Shown piece by piece: positions 59,672 to 64,000 of a stretch of 64,000 nucleotides of DNA. Position 1 is the first letter of the stretch, and each line of letters starts with the position of its first letter. A model generated the notes under the pieces. That model worked only from the letters and a program-made list of their open reading frames with translations. It made no database searches and was not told the DNA's origin. Location of the stretch: positions 62,001 to 126,000 of the forward strand of contig NZ_KQ948028.1 in assembly GCF_001513965.1 (NCBI RefSeq). The letters are read 5' to 3'. This stretch comes from Streptomyces cellostaticus. GTDB lineage: Bacteria > Actinomycetota > Actinomycetes > Streptomycetales > Streptomycetaceae. The translations under genes and the position numbers were made by a program.

Positions 59672-60345
59672 CGGTGCTGCACCTCGCCGACGAGACGGAG
59701 GCGGCCGACCTCGCCGCCTTCCTCTCCCGGCTGCTCCACTACGACCGTGGAGCAGCGGTGCGCCTGCAGGCGGCCGGGACGGCGCTCGCCGTGTTCGGGC
59801 GGCCGCCGTCCTTCGAGGTGCTGGTGGTCCGCACGGTGCGGCTCGCCAAGCCGTACGAGAACGGGCTCGACGTCACGCTCGACGGGACCGTCTCCGCCGG
59901 CGAGTTCCTGGAGTCCCTGGACGAACGGGCGGCCACGGCCGCCGTACCGGCCGCGGTCACCGGACCGCCGTGGGCCGGCGTCCTGCCGCCGCGCGGTGGC
60001 TGGCGGCCCGAGCCGGGGCTGCCCGCGCCGGACGTGCTGCGTACGACGGTGGCCGAGGCGGTCGTCGAATTCCGGTCCCGTACCGAGGAGTTGGCGCCCG
60101 AGCGGCGTACCCGCGCCGAGCTGGACCGGATCGGGCGGGACATCTGGTCCCGGGAGATAGGTCAGACCCGGCTTCCGGTGCGGGCCGTGCACGCGGCGCA
60201 GTCCCTGGGCTTCCTGCGGCCGGGCACCGGCGCGGCCGACACCGGGCTGTTCTCGTCCGGGGCATGGCTCAGGCTGCGGACGCCGTACGGCTCCGTCGCC
60301 GTGCGGCGGACGGGACTCGGCACCCTCGGCATCAGCGTGCGCTGA
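59668..60345 (+). CDS. conserved hypothetical protein
   Basis: A 225-residue soluble protein without a recognised domain, translationally coupled to the thioesterase. Visible features are an N-terminal helix pair (DETEAADLAAFLSRLLHYD), AVRLQAAGTALAVFGRPPSF, a beta strand EVLVVRTVRLAKP, and a conserved-looking C-terminal half with RAELDRIGRDIWSRE, LPVRAVHAAQSLGFL and RLRTPYGSVAVRR. It is leucine- and arginine-rich and probably cytosolic. Proteins like this occur beside the thioesterase in streptomycetes, as I recall, but no role is known to me. Confidence 0.7.
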   Translation: MTVLHLADETEAADLAAFLSRLLHYDRGAAVRLQAAGTALAVFGRPPSFEVLVVRTVRLAKPYENGLDVTLDGTVSAGEFLESLDERAATAAVPAAVTGPPWAGVLPPRGGWRPEPGLPAPDVLRTTVAEAVVEFRSRTEELAPERRTRAELDRIGRDIWSREIGQTRLPVRAVHAAQSLGFLRPGTGAADTGLFSSGAWLRLRTPYGSVAVRRTGLGTLGISVR

Positions 60346-60502
60346 CCCTTCTGCCTGTCCTCGCTGTCGTCCGGCCGCACCCCGATGCGGTCCGGTTCCA
60401 GTTCCAGGGCGACGGACCGGGGGAGGGTCACCTCGACCTCGCCCGCACTCCGGCGCGGAGGCCGGCCGACGACCGGCCGCGCCTGTGTTCAGCCGAGCGC
60501 GC

Positions 60503-60907
60503 TCACTCCGGGGTGTTCACCATCGACTGGGCCGCGTACGTCAGGTAGTTCCACAGCGTCCGCTCGTGCTCCTCGGACAGCCCCAGCTCGTCGACGGCCA
60601 CCCGCATGTGCCTCAGCCAGGCGTCGTGCGCGGCCCGGTCCACGGTGAACGGGGCGTGCCGCATCCGCAGGCGGGGGTGGCCGCGGTTGTCGCTGTAGGT
60701 CGTGGGACCGCCCCAGTACTGGATGAGGAACAGGGTCAGCCGCTCCTCGGCCGGGCCCAGATCCTCCTCCGGGTACATCGGCTTCAGGATCGGGTCCTCG
60801 GCGACTCCCTCGTAGAAACGGTGGACGAGCCGACGGAAGGTCTCCTCCCCGCCGACCTGCTCGTAGAAGGTCTGCTCCTGAAGCGTGCCGCGCCGAATCT
60901 CTTTCAC
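60503..60907 (-). CDS. glbO: truncated hemoglobin, group II (TrHbO type)
   Basis: A 134-residue 2-on-2 globin that binds oxygen with haem. It starts TFYEQVGGEETFRRLVHRFY, has PMYPEEDLGPAEERLTLFLIQYWGGP (with the tyrosine-tryptophan pair of group II), and RHAPFTV with the proximal histidine near residue 80. AAHDAWLRHM follows. Length is normal. It is convergent with the hypothetical gene and divergent from the methyltransferase (79 bp gap). Likely roles are oxygen handling or nitric oxide/peroxide detoxification; the symbol follows the mycobacterial group II protein. Confidence 0.9.
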   Translation of the reverse strand: MKEIRRGTLQEQTFYEQVGGEETFRRLVHRFYEGVAEDPILKPMYPEEDLGPAEERLTLFLIQYWGGPTTYSDNRGHPRLRMRHAPFTVDRAAHDAWLRHMRVAVDELGLSEEHERTLWNYLTYAAQSMVNTPE

Positions 60908-60986
60908 CTGTCCATGGTCTCAGACCCGGTGACCCAGGACCGGAGGCTTAGGACTGCTGCTGCCGACTCGCCCCTACTGTGGGTGT

Positions 60987-61964
60987 ATGGGCGCCTACGA
61001 CACGGAGATCGAGGAACTCGCCGCCACGGCGCGGGCCGCGCTCGTGCGGGCGATCGACGCCGAGGGGGTCTGGGACGAGGACCCGGTGTGGCGCGAGGCC
61101 TTCGCCGAGGTGCCCCGGCACCTGTTCGTGCCCTATTACTACGTCGGCGTCCAGGGCGGCTACGAGCGCCGCTGGGGCGAGAGCCCGGATCCCCGGGACC
61201 GGGAACGCTGGGTGCGTGGCGCCTACGCGGACGCCCCGCTGGCCACCCGGCTGCGCGACGGCGAACTGCTCTCCTCCAGCAGCCAGCCCTCGCTGATGGC
61301 GCGGATGCTGGTCGCTCTGCGGGTCGAGGACGGCAACCGGGTCCTGGAGGTGGGCGCCGGCACCGGCTACAACGCGGCCCTGCTCGCCCACCGGCTCGGC
61401 GACGACGACCTCGTCACCACCGTCGACCTGGAACCGGAGATCACCGATTCGGCCCGGCAGCACCTGGCCGCGGCCGGGTACCACCCGGCCGTCGTCACCG
61501 GCGACGGCGCGCGCGGAGTTCCCGGACGCGCCCCCTTCGACCGGATCATCGCCACCTGCACGCTGCCCACGGTGCCGCGCGTCTGGCTCGCCCAGTGCCG
61601 CCCCGGCGCCCGCATCCTGACCCCGATGGCCACCGGGCTGCTCGTCCTCACCGTCCGGGACGCGGGGCATGCCGAGGGCCGATTCCTGCCCTCACCCGCC
61701 TACTTCGTGCCGCTGCGCGGCGCGGGCCGGGCGGAACCCGGGGCGGTGTCCCTGGCCGGGCTGCCCCGCGGGGCCCGCGAGCAGGAGACGTTCCGCTTCC
61801 TGCTGGCCCTGACCCGGGGCGGCCTCGACCCGCACGAGGCCTACGCGTTGTGGGAGGGTGAGGGCAGGCCGCAGCGCGAACGGTACGGCGTCACGGTCGG
61901 CGGCGAGCAGGCGTGGGCCTGGCTGGACGACCCGGAGGGGCCGTACACCTGGCCCCTCCTCTAG
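60987..61964 (+). CDS. protein-L-isoaspartate methyltransferase-like enzyme
   Basis: A 325-residue SAM-dependent methyltransferase of the PCMT family in its actinobacterial long form. The PCMT-type N-terminus EVPRHLFVPYYY and SSSSQPSLMARML (the substrate-serine region) precede the SAM motif VLEVGAGTGYNAALLA near residue 118. VDLEPEITDSARQHL is motif II and FDRIIATCTLP motif III. The C-terminal 110 residues are an extra domain not found in short PCMT. This form may repair isoaspartate or modify peptide natural products; no precursor peptide is adjacent. Confidence 0.85.
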   Translation: MGAYDTEIEELAATARAALVRAIDAEGVWDEDPVWREAFAEVPRHLFVPYYYVGVQGGYERRWGESPDPRDRERWVRGAYADAPLATRLRDGELLSSSSQPSLMARMLVALRVEDGNRVLEVGAGTGYNAALLAHRLGDDDLVTTVDLEPEITDSARQHLAAAGYHPAVVTGDGARGVPGRAPFDRIIATCTLPTVPRVWLAQCRPGARILTPMATGLLVLTVRDAGHAEGRFLPSPAYFVPLRGAGRAEPGAVSLAGLPRGAREQETFRFLLALTRGGLDPHEAYALWEGEGRPQRERYGVTVGGEQAWAWLDDPEGPYTWPLL

Positions 61965-61970
61965 AGCCTG

Positions 61971-63419
61971 TCAGCCCCGGCGGATCGTGATCGTCGTCCA
62001 GGCGCCGACGTGCACCCGGTCGCCGTCCTGCAGCGGCACCGGCACGAACGGCTGGATCGGCTCGTCCGAGCCGTTGACCGTGGTGCCGTTCGTCGAGTTC
62101 TGGTCGACGACCGCCCAGCTGCCGTCCGGCTGCTGGACCAGCACCGCGTGCTGGTGCGAGACGCCCGGGTCCTCCGGCGGCACCGACAGGTCGATGTCGG
62201 GGGTGTCACCGGTGGAGTGCCGGCGGCGGCCGATGGTGAGCTGGTTGCCGGTGAGCGTGCGCTGCTGCTCGGGCGAGTACGCGGGGAGGTTGAGGCCCGC
62301 TGCCTCGGGTCCGGAGCGGTGCATCATCGCCATGAAGTAGTCGCGGTCCGGCCCGATGGTCGCCGTCCAGGTGGCCGGCTGCTGCGGGGCCGGCCGGAAG
62401 CCGGGTCCGGGCGGGGCCTGCGTGGCGCCGGGCTGCGGATAGCCGTAGCCACCGCCCTGGCCGCCACCGGGACCGCCAGGGCCGCCGCCGGGACCGGCGG
62501 ACGACGGCGGGGAGATCACCCAGTCGTCGCCTCCGCCGCCGAACGACGGACCGCCGGCCTGGGGCCGGCCGGTCTCCCGCGGGAAGGCGGGCGGCGCGGG
62601 CGGGCCGGGCTGCTGGAAGGCCTGCGGGGCACCGACGGGACCGGCGGGCGGGGTCGGCCCGGGCGGTGGCGGAACCGGACGGGAGGGGTCGGCGCCGAAG
62701 CCGGAGGGGCCGGGCGCACTGGGACCGGAGGGCTCACGGCCGAAGGGCGGCGGACCGGACGGGCCACCAGGGCCGCCGGGGCTCTGCCCCTGGCCGCCAC
62801 CGAAGCCGGACGGACCGTCGAAGCCGGACGGGCCACCAGGACCACCGGGGCCCTGCCCCTGCCCGCCGCCGAAGCCCGACGGAGGGCCGGGCGGACGCTG
62901 GCCGCCGCCGAAGGCGCCCGGGCCGGACGGGCCGCCCGAGGTGGGCGGCGGGCCGGACGGGCCGCGCTCGGCGGCGAACGGCGTCGGGCCCGACGGCTCG
63001 CTGCCGAAGGACGGGATCGGCTCGGCGGGCCGGTTCATCTGTGAGGGCCGCGAGCCGTGGTACTCGTACGAGTCACCGCCGCCGTACGTCGCGCTCGGCG
63101 GCTCGAAACGGGGCTGGGGCGGGCGCGGGGCGGCCGGGGTGTAGGACGTGGCGGTGTTGGTCAGGAAGTTCCACCGGCACTCCTCGCAGAACGGCGCGCC
63201 GCCCTCGCGGGGCGTGCGGCACTGCGGGCACAGCTCCGGCTCGGGCGCACCGGGCGCCTGCGGGCGGCCGCCGGGCTGGGCGCCCTGCGGCGGCGGGAAG
63301 CCGTAGCCACCGGCGGTCGGCGGCGGAGGGGGCGGAGGTACGGCACCGGCCATGCGGTGACCGCAGACCTCGCACCAGTCGTCGGAACCCGACTGGTGTC
63401 CGTTCGGGCAGGTCGGCAT
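61971..63419 (-). CDS. zinc-ribbon and FHA-domain protein with Pro/Gly linker
   Basis: A 482-residue protein. The N-terminus has two zinc ribbons: CPNGHQSGSDDWCEVCGHR at residues 4-22 and CPQCRTPREGGAPFCEECRW near residue 63. A disordered Pro/Gly-rich linker of about 270 residues with PSG and GPGG repeats follows. The C-terminal FHA domain (about 385-482) has LTIGRRR, GVSHQHAVL and NSTNGTTVNG, and binds phosphothreonine. It lies downstream of the truncated gene at 63497 with a 77-bp gap. FHA proteins like this partner with Ser/Thr kinases, none of which is in the window. Confidence 0.9.
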   Translation of the reverse strand: MPTCPNGHQSGSDDWCEVCGHRMAGAVPPPPPPPTAGGYGFPPPQGAQPGGRPQAPGAPEPELCPQCRTPREGGAPFCEECRWNFLTNTATSYTPAAPRPPQPRFEPPSATYGGGDSYEYHGSRPSQMNRPAEPIPSFGSEPSGPTPFAAERGPSGPPPTSGGPSGPGAFGGGQRPPGPPSGFGGGQGQGPGGPGGPSGFDGPSGFGGGQGQSPGGPGGPSGPPPFGREPSGPSAPGPSGFGADPSRPVPPPPGPTPPAGPVGAPQAFQQPGPPAPPAFPRETGRPQAGGPSFGGGGDDWVISPPSSAGPGGGPGGPGGGQGGGYGYPQPGATQAPPGPGFRPAPQQPATWTATIGPDRDYFMAMMHRSGPEAAGLNLPAYSPEQQRTLTGNQLTIGRRRHSTGDTPDIDLSVPPEDPGVSHQHAVLVQQPDGSWAVVDQNSTNGTTVNGSDEPIQPFVPVPLQDGDRVHVGAWTTITIRRG

Positions 63420-63496
63420 GTCGGCGCTTCCCCTTCTCCTGAGGGTCCTCCGGAGGTCCGGATCTCTTCCTGGATGTCCTGCGGTGTCTTACAGGG

Positions 63497-64000
63497 TCAC
63501 TTCTTTACACGAACAGTCTTTGTGGACCGGGTCTCGAGGGTCATCTCATCGGCCTCCGCGACCTTCGTCTTCAACCGCACAGTACCTGTCGCGGCGTCGA
63601 CCACGTCCACCACCTTCGCAAGCAGTTTCGCAGTATCCGCGTTCCCCGAGGCGCTGGCGAGCTGAACAGCACGCCCCAGTTTGGCCGTTGCGCCATCGAA
63701 ATCGCCCGCTTTGCGAAGATCGATCCCTTGCTGGATGGCTTGTGCCAGTTCGGCCTGCCCGGTGTAGTGAGCGACTTGGGGGTTGATCGACGTCGAGGCG
63801 GTCATGTCGTCGGTCCACACGGCCCTCACCAGGCCCTGCGCGCCGAGGTTCTGTGCCGTTCCGTCCGGTTGTGGGACGACCAGCGACACCCGGGCGGCGA
63901 GCATTTCCTGGCCCAGACCGGCCGACGGCACCTCGACGCACAGGTGGTAGTCGCGGGACTCGTCCCCCCAGGACCCGGTCGGATAGTCCCCGGCCCGCGG
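63497..64000 (-). CDS. C-terminal part of a VWA-type protein (truncated by window edge)
   Basis: The frame runs off the right edge; 167 C-terminal residues are seen. They begin GDYPTGSWGDESRDYHLCVE, continue with MLAARVSLVVPQPDG and AQGLVRAVWTDD, and end in a helical region GIDLRKAGDFDGATAKLGRA followed by KTKVAEADEMTLETRSTKTV. The helical part resembles the tail of Streptomyces von Willebrand A proteins that sit beside FHA genes; the VWA fold itself lies outside the window. Same strand and order as the FHA gene suggests one operon and a signalling role. Confidence 0.65.
   Translation of the reverse strand, partial: PRAGDYPTGSWGDESRDYHLCVEVPSAGLGQEMLAARVSLVVPQPDGTAQNLGAQGLVRAVWTDDMTASTSINPQVAHYTGQAELAQAIQQGIDLRKAGDFDGATAKLGRAVQLASASGNADTAKLLAKVVDVVDAATGTVRLKTKVAEADEMTLETRSTKTVRVKK

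Overview
The window is chromosomal DNA from a high-GC actinomycete, almost certainly Streptomyces. The evidence is about 70% GC with GC-rich third codon positions, frequent GTG/TTG starts, ATGA/GTGA stop-start overlaps, a MelC1/MelC2 tyrosinase pair, an actinobacterial-type EttA, a DynA/DynB-like GTPase pair next to a second SSB, and LAXTG-type sortase substrates. I see no prophage, insertion sequence, CRISPR array or integration site.

Layout. (1) 0-2 kb: tail of an upstream gene, a zinc alcohol dehydrogenase, a GNAT acetyltransferase and a small helix-turn-helix protein. (2) 2.3-9.6 kb: a myo-inositol catabolic locus. A divergent IolE/IolH-like TIM-barrel gene faces iolC, a Cgl0159-type aldolase-like gene, iolB, iolD and mmsA/iolA, with a palindromic operator candidate between the arms and a strong terminator at the end. 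(3) 9.9-15 kb: an amino-acid permease, then an unusual hydrolase-ABC ATPase fusion with its permease. (4) 15.2-20 kb: small secreted proteins, including a tandem triplicated family, plus a GT4 glycosyltransferase and a sortase-type wall protein. (5) 20.3-27.2 kb: a long-chain acyl-CoA synthetase, a secreted helical protein, a VKOR-family protein, the tyrosinase pair and a stand-alone condensation-domain enzyme. (6) 27.5-33.1 kb: an island of eight intact small secreted protein genes plus one decayed copy. They fall into families that share protein motifs and conserved 5' leader elements.

(7) 33.4-48.7 kb: an exopolysaccharide locus. A GH26-like hydrolase on one side and a GH16 hydrolase on the other flank a polyprenyl-phosphate sugar transferase, two GT4 enzymes, a pyruvyl transferase, an NAD-dependent epimerase, a UDP-glucose dehydrogenase, a CelD/FemAB-like acyltransferase, a Wzz-like protein, a polysaccharide deacetylase, a MurJ/Wzx-like flippase and an O-antigen-ligase-like polymerase. 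Seven of these form one overlapping operon. (8) 49-57 kb: tRNA-Arg(UCU), DynA- and DynB-like GTPases, SSB, a thioester-domain LASTG surface protein and small membrane or secreted proteins. (9) 57.6-64 kb: ettA, a thioesterase, a hypothetical protein, a truncated globin, a PCMT-like methyltransferase, and a zinc-ribbon/FHA protein followed by a window-truncated gene.

The coherent theme of 15-49 kb is the cell surface: many tiny exported proteins, wall-anchoring signals, melanin formation, and a complete export and polymerisation route for an acidic, possibly pyruvylated and deacetylated polysaccharide. The least described part is the secreted-protein island at 27.5-33.1 kb, with its duplicated genes, a fossil copy and a shared hairpin leader about 20 nt before the start codon.
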